Positions 18,490-26,714 of a stretch of 64,000 nt of DNA are shown in pieces. The translations under genes and the position numbers were made by a program. Location of the stretch: the NCBI GenBank assembly GCA_963791885.1, contig CAWBUL010000004.1, positions 1,116,001 to 1,180,000 of the forward strand, in the 5' to 3' direction. Numbering within the stretch: the stretch's first letter is position 1; each line of letters opens with the position of its first letter. The notes under the pieces were generated by a model that saw only the letters and a list, made by a program, of their open reading frames with translations, was not told the DNA's origin and did no database searches. Source of the DNA: CAVSUZ01 sp963791885 (GTDB lineage: Bacteria; Pseudomonadota; Alphaproteobacteria; Acetobacterales; Acetobacteraceae).

Positions 18490-19112
18490 AAGCGATGAAA
18501 ACGCCGCCAGCGACCCGGACTACAGCCCTCACTTTGAGAAAAGGCGCGGGTGAAATGGCTCTGATCCACAAAGCCGCAGATTTGGGCGATTTCCGCGAGG
18601 CGTAAGCGCGGTCCGCGCAAAAGCTCTTTGGCACGCGCAATGCGTCTTCTTATCAACCATTGATGCGGGGAGAAGCCAAATTCGCGTTTGAAAGCGCGGC
18701 TAAAATAGCCGCTCGACAATCCGCACTGCGCCGCAACTTCGGAGATTAAGGGGTCGGCATCCAGGTTCGCCTCGATGAACTCGCAAGCGCGGTGCAACTG
18801 CCAGGGCGCCAATCCGCCGCGAGCGCGCTGCTTGATTGGTAGCCCGCCGTAGACGCAAACGATGTGAGCAAAAAAAGCGAGGGCGATATGCTCGCATAGC
18901 ATCGCATAGCCGTCGCCTGGCAGGTCCATGGCGCCGGCGAGCGCCTGGGCAAATCCGTACATGACCGGATCGCGCCCGCCGAATTGCCGCGCCCGGAGTC
19001 CTTTGATCCTCGCAATACCCTCTTCATCCGCCATCTCATCAAGGGCGGCTTGCGGAATATAGAAGCGCAACGAATCAAAGGGTGTATCGAGGCCGACCGT
19101 CGGATTCTCGTT
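18486..19112 (-). pseudogene. AraC-family regulator, 3' part (gene split by IS630 and IS256)
   Basis: Encodes the end of the sensor region and the complete AraC DNA-binding domain with two HTH motifs (ISEVAAQCGLSSGYFSRAF and LAEIAQICGFVDQSHFTRAF). Its N-terminus lies on the far side of the IS630 element at 19116-20285. Removing both insertions and one copy of each target duplication (TAA and GGCACGGT) restores a continuous 301-codon gene running 22022 to 18486. In the present form the frame reads through from IS630 sequence, so any product has a foreign N-terminus; normal regulation is presumably lost. Confidence 0.9.
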
Positions 19113-19126
19113 TAATACCAACCCGC

Positions 19127-19702
19127 TTAAACATTGACCGATGCCCATTGCCTTGCTCCGAGCGATCGGATGCGCTGGGGATGATCGGTCAGAAAGAGCC
19201 ACGCCCGTCGGCACGCCTCGACGATGGCCTCGTGGCTTTCCCAGACCAAAGCGGTGAGTTTGTTTTGCCGCAGATACTCCCAAACCGTCTCCATTGGATT
19301 GAGTTCCGGCGAGTATGGCGGCAGCGGCAACAGAGTGATGTTGTCAGGCACGCGCAAGCGCCCGCCGGGCTGATGCCAGCCGGCGCTGTCACAGACCAAA
19401 ATAGCGTGCGCACCAGGCGCCACCTGAGTGCTGATTTCGCTCAGGTGTTGGTTCATCGCCTCGATGTTGACGCCCGGCATGATGATGGCGGCACCGATGC
19501 CTCGGGCTGGGCAGATCGCGCCGAACAGATAGGCCGAGTCATGACGGTTGTCGCGCACCATCAGAGGGCGCGAGCCGACCGGCGCCCAAATGTAAGTATG
19601 TCCGCCTTTCTGCCCGACCCTGGCTTCGTCCTGAAACCAGATTTCGAGGTCCGCTGCGGATGCGCTTTCGGGTAGCGCTGCTGCTACCAGGCTGGCGAAG
19701 TT
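19127..19702 (-). CDS. IS630-family transposase, orfB (catalytic DDE part)
   Basis: Open in the -1 frame relative to orfA from the A-run at 19701-19707. It contains the three catalytic positions: IWFQDEARVG, LVCDSAGWHQ and PYSPELNPMETVW. No ribosome-binding site or good start of its own is evident before an internal start at 19561, which would omit the first catalytic Asp, so expression as a fusion with orfA by frameshifting is likely. An assembly error in the A-run is the alternative. Confidence 0.82.
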   Translation of the reverse strand, partial: NFASLVAAALPESASAADLEIWFQDEARVGQKGGHTYIWAPVGSRPLMVRDNRHDSAYLFGAICPARGIGAAIIMPGVNIEAMNQHLSEISTQVAPGAHAILVCDSAGWHQPGGRLRVPDNITLLPLPPYSPELNPMETVWEYLRQNKLTALVWESHEAIVEACRRAWLFLTDHPQRIRSLGARQWASVNV

Positions 19703-20196
19703 TTTTTAAACGCCGCCTCGGCTTTGACATCCTTCCTGGGATGATAGGGGCGCGGTTGCAGTCGGGTCAGCCCGAGCGTGTGCAGCCACTTGCCCATCGT
19801 GCTGACGTGAACCCGGGCGTTGTAACGCCGCGCCGCTTCCTCCTGCAGGTCCACGCAGCGCCAGCGCACCACACCGTGCAGTGCCGGATCGGGCCCCGCG
19901 ATCACCAGCGCCCTGAATTCCGCTTTCTGCTCGGTCGTCAGCTTCGGCGGGCGGCCGGGGCTGATGCGTGATTGAAGGCCGCCAATCCCCTCGGCATTGT
20001 AGCGGTGAACCCAGTCACGCAACGTCTGGCGGTCCATGCCGCTCTCCCGGGCGGCCTCGCAACGGCTGGCGCCGTCCAGCACCAGAGCAATCGCCAGTAA
20101 CCGGCGGACCTGGTCAGCGTCGGAGCATTTGCTCGCCGTTGCCCGAAGCTCCCGTGCACTGTGAGCGGTCCGGCTGACCGCTACCGCTCTGCCCAT
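19684..20196 (-). CDS. IS630-family transposase, orfA (HTH part)
   Basis: 170 residues. An N-terminal helix-turn-helix region (AARESGMDRQTLRDWVHRYN) is followed by the winged-helix linker ISPGRPPKLT. It ends shortly after a run TTTAAAAAAAC (minus strand, 19700-19710), where orfB lies in the -1 frame. Together orfA and orfB would make about 356 residues, a normal IS630 transposase length. The seven-A run is a plausible slip site for the ribosome or the polymerase. Confidence 0.85.
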   Translation of the reverse strand: MGRAVAVSRTAHSARELRATASKCSDADQVRRLLAIALVLDGASRCEAARESGMDRQTLRDWVHRYNAEGIGGLQSRISPGRPPKLTTEQKAEFRALVIAGPDPALHGVVRWRCVDLQEEAARRYNARVHVSTMGKWLHTLGLTRLQPRPYHPRKDVKAEAAFKKTSPAW

Positions 20197-20285
20197 GCGC
20201 GCCTCCCGCGAATCGCCGCGGGAATCGAATCACATCTCGCGGGCAGTGGGAACCCGAAGTGAGTCAGAGGTTTCGCGGGTTGGTA

Positions 20286-20375
20286 TAAATCAAACAGAAA
20301 GGCGTCGCCCAAACTCGCAGGCGGCAAACTCTGGCGTTTCCCAGCCAACCAGAGGTCGGAGAAAAAAGGCACGGT
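20286..20375 (-). pseudogene. AraC-family regulator, middle fragment
   Basis: Ninety bases of the AraC gene trapped between the IS630 and IS256 elements. Read on the minus strand they encode FFSDLWLAGKRQSLPP and on to DAFLFDL, joining in frame to the 5' fragment at the GGCACGGT duplication (20368-20375) and to the 3' part (NENPTVGLDT) at the TAA duplication. Confidence 0.85.
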
Positions 20376-20403
20376 GGTCGTGTCCCAGTTCGTGGTGTAG
20401 GAG

Positions 20404-20481
20404 CTGTGGGTAAGTGGCCTGCCGGAGCGACCGCCAAGAGTACCGCCAAGAGTCTGGAGTAGGCAGGCCACTTATCCACAG
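20404..20481. repeat. Subterminal hairpin of IS256 copy 2 with a consensus DnaA box
   Basis: The arms 20404-20423 and 20462-20481 pair over 20 bp with one mismatch. TTATCCACA at 20472-20480 is the consensus DnaA box, and the opposite arm has TTACCCACA. The loop contains a 12-bp direct repeat ACCGCCAAGAGT. It lies upstream of the transposase start and probably overlaps or follows the promoter. Confidence 0.75.
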
Positions 20482-20552
20482 CGGTGGTCACCGTGGTGCT
20501 CCTGGGTAGGGTTGGGTTGCAACACGCAACTCTGACCTTGGAGGCCACCCCG

Positions 20553-21770
20553 ATGACCGACGACATGATCACCCTTCGCGAGCTGATGGAGAAGGGTTCG
20601 GACGCGACGCTGCTGCGCGAGATGATCGGCTTCGCCGCGCAGCGTCTGATGGAACTGGAGACCGAGACTCTGTGCGGTGCTGGCCACGGCGAGCGCAGCG
20701 AGAATCGGACCAACCTGCGCAACGGCTACCGGGATCGCGACTGGCAGACACGTGCTGGGACCGTGGAGCTGCGCATACCGAAGCTACGCCGCGGCAGCTA
20801 CTTTCCCGGCTTTCTGGAGCCGCGCCGGATGGCGGAGAAGGCGCTAACCGCGGTGATCCAAGAGTCCTACGTCCAGGGCATCTCAACCCGCTCGGTGGAC
20901 GAGCTGGTCAAGGCGATGGGGCTGGAGGGCATCAGCAAAAGCCAAGTGTCGCGGCTCTGTGCCGAGATCGACGAGCGGGTGCAGACGTTCCTGCACCGTC
21001 CGATCGAAGGCGAGTGGCCATATCTGTGGCTGGATGCCACCTATGTCAAAGCCCGGCGTGATCATCATATCGTCTCGGTGGCCGTGATTGTCGCCATGGC
21101 GGTCAACACGGACGGCCGTCGCGAGGTGCTGGGCATGACCATCGGCAACAGCGAAGCCGAGCCGTTCTGGACCGAGTTCCTGCGCTCGCTCACGCGCCGC
21201 GGCCTACGCGGCGTCAAGCTGGTCATCTCCGACGCGCATGAAGGCCTGAAAGCAGCGATTGCCAAAGTGCTTGGCGCGACCTGGCAGCGCTGTCGCGTGC
21301 ACTTCATGCGCAATGCCTTGGCGCATGCCGGAAAGACGCAGCGACGGATCGTCTCGGCGTGGATCGGCACGGCGTTTGCCCAGGATGATGCTGAGGCCGC
21401 TCGCAAGCAGTGGCGACAGGTCGCCGATCAAGCCAGGCCACGCATCAGCAAGCTCGCCGCCCTGATGGACCATGCCGAAGCTGATGTCCTGGCCTACATG
21501 GGCTTTCCGGCACAGCACCGCACTCCGGCACAGCACCGCACCAAGATACACAGCACCAATCCGCTCGAACGCCTCAATGGGGAGATCAAGCGGCGCAGCG
21601 AGGTGGTGGGTATCTTCCCGAACGAAGCCGCTGTTACCCGGCTGGTTGGTGCACTGCTACTCGAACAGAATGATGAATGGGCCGTTCAGCGTGCCCGCTA
21701 TATGACCCTGGAAACCATCGCTCCCCTGGGCCATGATCTCAGCGTCAGTCTGCCTCTCATCGCAGCCTGA
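20553..21770 (+). CDS. IS256-family transposase, intact
   Basis: ATG at 20553 with GGAGG 10 nt upstream gives 405 residues. An upstream TTG-type start at 20484 is in frame but lies in the IS leader. DDE residues: LWLDATYVK, VISDAHEG and NPLERLNGEIKRR. Compared with copy 1 it carries an 18-bp tandem duplication, giving PAQHRTPAQHRTK in place of PAQHRTK, between the second and third catalytic acids. Whether this six-residue insert affects activity is unknown. Confidence 0.94.
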   Translation: MTDDMITLRELMEKGSDATLLREMIGFAAQRLMELETETLCGAGHGERSENRTNLRNGYRDRDWQTRAGTVELRIPKLRRGSYFPGFLEPRRMAEKALTAVIQESYVQGISTRSVDELVKAMGLEGISKSQVSRLCAEIDERVQTFLHRPIEGEWPYLWLDATYVKARRDHHIVSVAVIVAMAVNTDGRREVLGMTIGNSEAEPFWTEFLRSLTRRGLRGVKLVISDAHEGLKAAIAKVLGATWQRCRVHFMRNALAHAGKTQRRIVSAWIGTAFAQDDAEAARKQWRQVADQARPRISKLAALMDHAEADVLAYMGFPAQHRTPAQHRTKIHSTNPLERLNGEIKRRSEVVGIFPNEAAVTRLVGALLLEQNDEWAVQRARYMTLETIAPLGHDLSVSLPLIAA

Positions 21771-21828
21771 CACGGCGGTCCAACCCGCCAAGGAGTTCTG
21801 CTCCTACACCACGTGTTGGGACACCATC

Positions 21829-22022
21829 GGCACGGTCAATGGAACGTGAAAGGAAAACGCCGCATCCGGTGGTACCGCTAAAGACCGGCCGCACATGACA
21901 TGATCGCTGCGCATGCGTGAAAAGGCGACCTGAGCCCGCCGATGGCGGCGCGCCACGAGCGTTGGCGGGCGATTGATCCGGAAACGTTTGGCAAGGACCT
22001 CGTCAACCGCAGTCGCACCCAT
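21829..22022 (-). pseudogene. AraC-family regulator, 5' fragment
   Basis: The ATG at 22022 (MGATAVDEVLAKRF) opens the original regulator; the first 64 codons survive here up to the IS256 target duplication. The fragment ends FHVPLTVP and then continues into IS sequence. It is divergent from the alpha/beta hydrolase-SnoaL pair, which it presumably once regulated. Confidence 0.85.
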
Positions 22023-22182
22023 GACTGCCTCCCTATGCGGTCACCATCTCCCGAAGAGGAGGTTCAGCGCCGGATTTTGCAAATCGGGCACGCTTTTACC
22101 ATCCCCCCACGGTCACGGAGCGTATGCCTCCCAGGATTCGGCCAACGGTTTGTCCTCCGGCGTCGTTGAGGAGAAGGTCCCA

Positions 22183-23019
22183 ATGCCTGACGGTACGCAC
22201 GAAACGGCGTCGACGCAGTTCGTTCAGGTTGGAAACATCAGATGCGCCTATCGGCGTTTTGGTCGGTGCGGCGGGGTTCCCCTCGTGCTTCTGAACTACT
22301 TTGCTGCGAGCATGGATGATTGGGACCCGAAGGTGACGAATGGTCTCGCGGCTGAGCGCGAAATTATCCTTTTCGATAATGTCGGAGTTGCCAGCTCGGC
22401 CGGCGAGACGCCATCAACCGTGCCGACGATGGCGAAGGACTTCTTGGATTTCTGCAACAGCCTCGAGCTTGGAAACGTCGATCTATTGGGGTTCTCGCTC
22501 GGCGGGATGATCGCCCAGCAGTTTGCATTTGAATATCCGGACATGGTCCGGCGGATGATCCTGCTTGGTACTGGCCCACGCGGGGGCGAGGGCATGACCT
22601 TCACCGAGCTCTCGCTGGACGAACTGGCGGACCCTCAAGCTTTGCTCATGAAAGCATTTTTTACACCAAGCGATTCAAGCCAGGCGGCAGGACGAGCCTA
22701 TGTCGAACGGCTCAAGACACGAAAAGCCGATCGTGACGCTCAGGTGTCTTTAAAAACGGCGAGCGCTCAATTGGATGCAATCAGGGAATGGGGTGCCGTA
22801 CCCTCAAGCGACCGATACGCCATGTTGAGCAAGATTGGCCAACGCACCCTCGTCGTGCATGGGAACAAGGACGTTGTGGTCATTTCGATCAACGCATTCC
22901 TCCTGGCACAACACCTGCCGAATGCCCTGCTCGTGATGTATCCGGACGCGAGCCATGGAGCCGCGTCGCAGCATGCAGACATTTTTCTGGAGCATGCCAG
23001 GCTCTTTCTGAATGCGTGA
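22183..23019 (+). CDS. Alpha/beta hydrolase
   Basis: ATG at 22183 (MPDGTHETASTQF) with GAGGAG upstream gives 278 residues; the longer frame back to 21973 overlaps the AraC start. Nucleophile elbow GFSLGG, acid in VVHGNKDVVV, His in PDASHGAA. Similar to haloperoxidase/esterase-type hydrolases without further precision. Followed after 15 nt by a SnoaL-like gene, likely one operon, formerly opposite an AraC regulator. Confidence 0.87.
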   Translation: MPDGTHETASTQFVQVGNIRCAYRRFGRCGGVPLVLLNYFAASMDDWDPKVTNGLAAEREIILFDNVGVASSAGETPSTVPTMAKDFLDFCNSLELGNVDLLGFSLGGMIAQQFAFEYPDMVRRMILLGTGPRGGEGMTFTELSLDELADPQALLMKAFFTPSDSSQAAGRAYVERLKTRKADRDAQVSLKTASAQLDAIREWGAVPSSDRYAMLSKIGQRTLVVHGNKDVVVISINAFLLAQHLPNALLVMYPDASHGAASQHADIFLEHARLFLNA

Positions 23020-23034
23020 GCCACGGAGAACCAC

Positions 23035-23436
23035 ATGACCACCACGTCACCAGAACAGAACAAGGCACTCGTACTGGAAGCCTTCGACACATTGTTCAAT
23101 AAACGCGACTATGTCGCCGCGGAGCGATTCTGGTCGGGTCGCTATATTCAACATAGCGCCCATATTCCGCCGGGCCGCGATGGCTTATTCAACCTTGTTC
23201 GCGCCCTTCCCGATACGCTCCGCTACGAAAACCACGTGATCCTCGCAGAAGGTGACTACGTCATCGCCCACGGACGCTTTTCGGACAATGGCCGTCCCAG
23301 GGCGTGGATCGCGGCCGATATTGTACGATTCGAAGACGGTAAACTGGCCGAGCATTGGGACGTTCTTCAGGACGAGGCAATCCAATCGGAATCCGTGAGC
23401 GGTCTCCCCATGTTCGGCGAGCGCTTCCCGAGTTGA
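23035..23436 (+). CDS. SnoaL-like (NTF2-fold) protein
   Basis: 133 residues with the typical pattern of the family: an N-terminal helix (ALVLEAFDTLFNKRDY), the YIQHSAHIPPGRDG motif and the C-terminal strand KLAEHWDVLQDE. These small alpha+beta barrels include polyketide cyclases, epoxide hydrolases and uncharacterised enzymes. Same operon as the preceding hydrolase; substrate unknown. Confidence 0.85.
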   Translation: MTTTSPEQNKALVLEAFDTLFNKRDYVAAERFWSGRYIQHSAHIPPGRDGLFNLVRALPDTLRYENHVILAEGDYVIAHGRFSDNGRPRAWIAADIVRFEDGKLAEHWDVLQDEAIQSESVSGLPMFGERFPS

Positions 23437-23500
23437 ACGCATCAGGTGAGAGCCTCGTATTGCATCGCATTATCGGTCACCTCAGATCGTTAGGACGGCC

Positions 23501-24130
23501 CTAGTAAAGCGTCTGCTTCAGCCGCTCGGGATACGCCCGGTCATATTCCTCGCCGCCGGTCTTGCCCGCGCTGACGTCGCGCAGGATCGTACCGGTGCTG
23601 GGCAGCGCCGAGCGCGGCACGCGCTTATCCGGATTCCACAAATCGGACCGGATCAGCGCCTTCCCGCATTGGAAATACACACTCTCCACATGCACGATCA
23701 GAACCGAGCGCGGCAGCTTGCCCTGCGCCGGAAATCGTTCCAGCAGCGCGGGGTCGGTCGAAATCTGCGCACGGCCGTTCACCCGCAAAGTCTCATTGAC
23801 CCCGGGCACCAGAAACAGCAGCGCGATCCGGTCGTCACCGATCAGATTGTGCAGCGTGTCCGTGCGGTTGTTGCCGCGGCGGTCAGGAACGAGCAGGGTC
23901 TTGGGGTTTTCGACGGTGATGAAGCCGGCCGGATCGCCGCGCGGCGAGACATCCATCCCACCCGGACCGGACGTGGCGATGGCGACAAAGGGTGCGGCCT
24001 CGATGAAAGCGCGATAGTGCGGATGCACGTAATCCACTTCCTTGAGCAGCGCGGGTTCCGAAGGTTCGCCGTACAGCGCCTCCAGCGTCTCTCTGTCCTG
24101 GATCAGGTGTGGGTCGGTTATGGCGTCCAT
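23501..24130 (-). CDS. Pyridoxamine 5'-phosphate oxidase-like FMN-binding protein
   Basis: 209 residues with a split-barrel flavin-binding region (FVAIATSGPGGMDVSPRG, RRGNNRTDTLHNL), similar to the MSMEG_1061-type PPOX family. Members bind FMN or F420 and often reduce small molecules or have unknown roles. Divergent from the CobW-like gene, with only 14 bp between the start codons, so the two share a compact promoter region inside coding sequence. Confidence 0.85.
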   Translation of the reverse strand: MDAITDPHLIQDRETLEALYGEPSEPALLKEVDYVHPHYRAFIEAAPFVAIATSGPGGMDVSPRGDPAGFITVENPKTLLVPDRRGNNRTDTLHNLIGDDRIALLFLVPGVNETLRVNGRAQISTDPALLERFPAQGKLPRSVLIVHVESVYFQCGKALIRSDLWNPDKRVPRSALPSTGTILRDVSAGKTGGEEYDRAYPERLKQTLY

Positions 24131-24144
24131 CAGCGAGGGGTCCG

Positions 24145-25091
24145 GTGATTCCGGTGGCCATCGTCACCGGCTTTCTCGGCAGCGGCAAGACCACGCTGAT
24201 CCGGCGGCTGCTGGCCGACCCCGCCTTCGCAGGCACGGCCGTGATCGTGAATGAGTTCGGCGAGATCGGACTCGACCACACCTTGCTCGCGCAAGGCGAT
24301 GAAACGGCGGTGACCCTGACGACCGGCTGCCTCTGCTGCGCCATGCGGAGCGATCTGACCAAAACGCTGGCGACGCTCTCGCGACAGGGCAAATACAAGC
24401 GCGTGGTGATCGAGACCTCCGGTCTGGCGGAACCAAGCAACCTGATGCGTGCACTGATTGAGGACCCTTGGGTATCGGAGCGTCACGCCCTGGCAAACGT
24501 CCTGACCCTCGTCGATTCGGTGCACGGCGCAGTGACGCTGCAGCGCCACGTGGAATCGCGGCGGCAGGTTGCTTTGGCGGATCGCGTGCTGGCGACGAAG
24601 ACCGACCTGACCGAGCCGTCGAACGCGTTGCCGGAAGCGGTCCGCGCCATCAATCCCCACGCGTCGATAACCACAAACCGCGTGGACCACGTAGCAGCGC
24701 TGCTATTCGCACCCCGTCACACACCGGCGCGCACGCCCGATTCGGCCCCATGCAGCATGGCGCAGGCCTGGGCAGCACGATCGTGCTGCGGCAGGAGCCG
24801 CTCCCCGCGCTGGCACTCGCGTTATGGCTCCAGGCACTGGTCGAACACGCGGGGGAGCGGCTGTTGCGCGTGAAAGGAATTGCCTGCGTGCGGGAGAACC
24901 CGGACGAACCGGCGGTCATCCACGCGGTACGCCACAGCATTGCGGAGGCGGAGTGGCTCCCGGGCTGGCCTAATGCCGACCGGCAGACGCGGATCGTCGT
25001 GATCGGCGAAGATATCCCACCGCACTTCCCGTCGCGCCTACTAACTGCAATCATGGAGGAAGTGGCGGAGGCGAATCCCAAGATGGTGTGA
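24145..25091 (+). CDS. CobW/COG0523-family GTPase (metal chaperone-like), frameshifted
   Basis: GTG start at 24145. Walker A is GFLGSGKTTL, the metal-binding CxCC motif is GCLCCAMR, and NEFGEIGLDH follows. Near 24717-24724 (CGTCACACACCGG) the frame shifts: the C-terminal CobW domain (LALALWLQALVEHAGERLLRVKG) continues in another frame. Loss of one CA unit restores a protein of about 314 residues. The family delivers Zn, Co or other metals to target enzymes; the client is not evident. Its end overlaps the following methyltransferase start. Confidence 0.85.
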
Positions 25092-26113
25092 TGTCGGTCA
25101 GGCCTCTCCTGAAGCTGTTCCGCCAGGAACAGCTCACCACGCTGATCAGGGCCGGCTTGCTCTTCAAGCCGTTCTACGAACTTGCCTACGTGGCAGCCGC
25201 CAAGAAGAGCGGAGTGCTCGATCTCCTCTCCAATCCACCCGTCGCGTTTGACCGGATCGCGGCTGCCCGCTGCAAGGACGGGACCGACGCGAAGACACGG
25301 GAAGCGCTGACCGCCTGGTTGCAGATGGGCATCCGCCTAGGCCTGCTCAAACGAAACGCACGAGGGTACGCGCTGAAGGGCGTCGCCCGAAAGCTGGCGT
25401 TGCCGCAAAACGACGCCATCCTCGCTTTGATCCAGGAAGCCGCCGATCTGCATTATCGACTGATCTCAATGACACCCCTGAAGCTCGAAAAAGGCGAGCT
25501 CTGGAAGCTCGAGGATCAGGACGGCCAATTGACCGCGCGATCATCGCTTGTGCCGCAAGCCTTTCAAACAGAAGCAATCGACCGGATCTTTCCCATATCG
25601 GGCGCTGTACGCCTTCTCGAAATCGGCTGTGGTTCGGCCCTCTACATCCACCACGCCGCCGCGCGGAATCCGTCGCTCTCCGCCATCGGCCTGGAGCTCC
25701 AGGCGGACGTTGCCGGAACGGCACGACAGAATATCCAGCGATGGGGGCTGCAGGACCGCGAGCGGATAGAAGTCGGCGACATCCGCAACAGGGCGGCCGA
25801 CGAGGGGTTCGACATCGTCACCCTCTACAACAATGTCTACTATTTTCCGGTCGAGGAGCGGGTTCCGCTATTGCGGCATGTAGGGACCTTCCTCAAGACC
25901 GACGGCGTGCTTTTGCTCACCACTGCCTGCCAGGGCGGGAGTGTCCGCGTCGAAGCTTTGAACCTCTGGGGCGCGGCCACGGAAACAGGCGGGCGGCTGC
26001 CCGGCGTTGAGGAGATGGTTGGCCAGCTTCGCAGCGCCGGCTACCGGCACGTAGAGGCGATCAGACTGACCCGGGGCGATAGCTTCTACGCGTTCCGGGC
26101 GAGGCCGGTATGA
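25091..26113 (+). CDS. Class I SAM-dependent methyltransferase
   Basis: 340 residues from the ATG at 25091, which shares its A with the upstream stop (TGATG). An N-terminal winged-helix-like region, as in plant-type O-methyltransferases, precedes the SAM site VRLLEIGCGSALYIH (about residues 175-190) and the VGDIRN / YNNVYYFP segments. The methyl acceptor is unknown. Probably co-transcribed with the CobW-like gene. Confidence 0.85.
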   Translation: MSVRPLLKLFRQEQLTTLIRAGLLFKPFYELAYVAAAKKSGVLDLLSNPPVAFDRIAAARCKDGTDAKTREALTAWLQMGIRLGLLKRNARGYALKGVARKLALPQNDAILALIQEAADLHYRLISMTPLKLEKGELWKLEDQDGQLTARSSLVPQAFQTEAIDRIFPISGAVRLLEIGCGSALYIHHAAARNPSLSAIGLELQADVAGTARQNIQRWGLQDRERIEVGDIRNRAADEGFDIVTLYNNVYYFPVEERVPLLRHVGTFLKTDGVLLLTTACQGGSVRVEALNLWGAATETGGRLPGVEEMVGQLRSAGYRHVEAIRLTRGDSFYAFRARPV

Positions 26114-26165
26114 ACGCCACCGCCGAGACGGAGTGGCTGCCAGGCTGCCGTAGTGGCGGACGCGT

Positions 26166-26696
26166 ATGAAAAAAGTCGCGGTATTCGGCAACACGGGCGG
26201 GGGAGAATTGACACTCGCCAAACATTTGGCCGAGCTAACTGGCCTGCCGTTATACCCGTTGGACTTGATCCAGTATCGTGCTGGCGGAGGTAAAGTTCCG
26301 GACGAAGTGTATCTGGAAGCGCACGCAAACTTACTGCGCCGAGATGAATGGATCATTGATGGGTACGGCAGTCTCGATTCGGCGTGGGAGCGCTTCGCAG
26401 TCGCCGACACGCTGATCTACATCGATCTACCTCTCCACACCCACTACTGGTGGGTGACCAAGCGCCTGCTCAAAGGCCCGCTTGTCAAACCTGAGGGCTG
26501 GCCGGGAGGCAGTCCCATGTGGCGCAGCACCCTCAACAGTTACAAGGTGGCGTGGCTCTGCCACCGGCACCTGACGCCGAAGTATAGACAGCTCATGGCT
26601 GAGGCGGCCGGTTCGAAGCGAGTTCACCACTTAAGATCACTGGCCGACATCAAAGCGTTTCTTGACGCAGTCAGGCGCGAGCCTATCAGCCCTTAA
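26166..26696 (+). CDS. Adenylate kinase/FlaR-like P-loop protein with altered Walker A
   Basis: 176 residues resembling the small FlaR/topology-modulation P-loop proteins (WIIDGYGSLDSAWERF, IDLPLHTHYWWVTKRL). The nucleotide loop reads GNTGGGELT where the family has GxxGxGK(S/T): the catalytic Lys is Glu and the next residue is Leu. ATP binding is therefore doubtful. The rest of the chain is well formed, so either the protein has lost kinase activity or the gene is decaying. No close operon partner. Confidence 0.75.
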   Translation: MKKVAVFGNTGGGELTLAKHLAELTGLPLYPLDLIQYRAGGGKVPDEVYLEAHANLLRRDEWIIDGYGSLDSAWERFAVADTLIYIDLPLHTHYWWVTKRLLKGPLVKPEGWPGGSPMWRSTLNSYKVAWLCHRHLTPKYRQLMAEAAGSKRVHHLRSLADIKAFLDAVRREPISP

Positions 26697-26714
26697 TCAA
26701 AAGGGCAGGGGCAA

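Larger units (their letters stand above)
19116..20285 (-). mobile_element. IS630-family insertion sequence
   Basis: Ends are TACCAACCCGC at 19116 and its inverse GCGGGTTGGTA at 20285. The element carries overlapping orfA and orfB on the minus strand. TAA flanks it at 19113-19115 and 20286-20288, and taking this as the duplication restores the AraC frame. The family normally duplicates TA; counting the terminal TA that way moves each boundary by two bases but does not restore the frame. Confidence 0.88.
20376..21828 (+). mobile_element. IS256-family insertion sequence, copy 2 (1453 bp, intact)
   Basis: Ends GGTCGTGTCCCAGTTCG at 20376 and, read inward from the right end, GATGGTGTCCCAACACG at 21828. 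It is flanked by the 8-bp target duplication GGCACGGT (20368-20375 and 21829-21836). Opposite orientation to copy 1. It inserted into the N-terminal coding region of the AraC gene. Its transposase reads through without interruption, so this copy is likely active. Confidence 0.95.

Noticed and set aside
9798..21828. Composite transposon made of the two IS256 copies
   Set aside because: Each copy has its own target duplication and the outer flanks do not match each other.
26166..26696. Shikimate or adenylate kinase
   Set aside because: Length and overall motifs fit the FlaR-like group better, and the Walker A lysine is absent.
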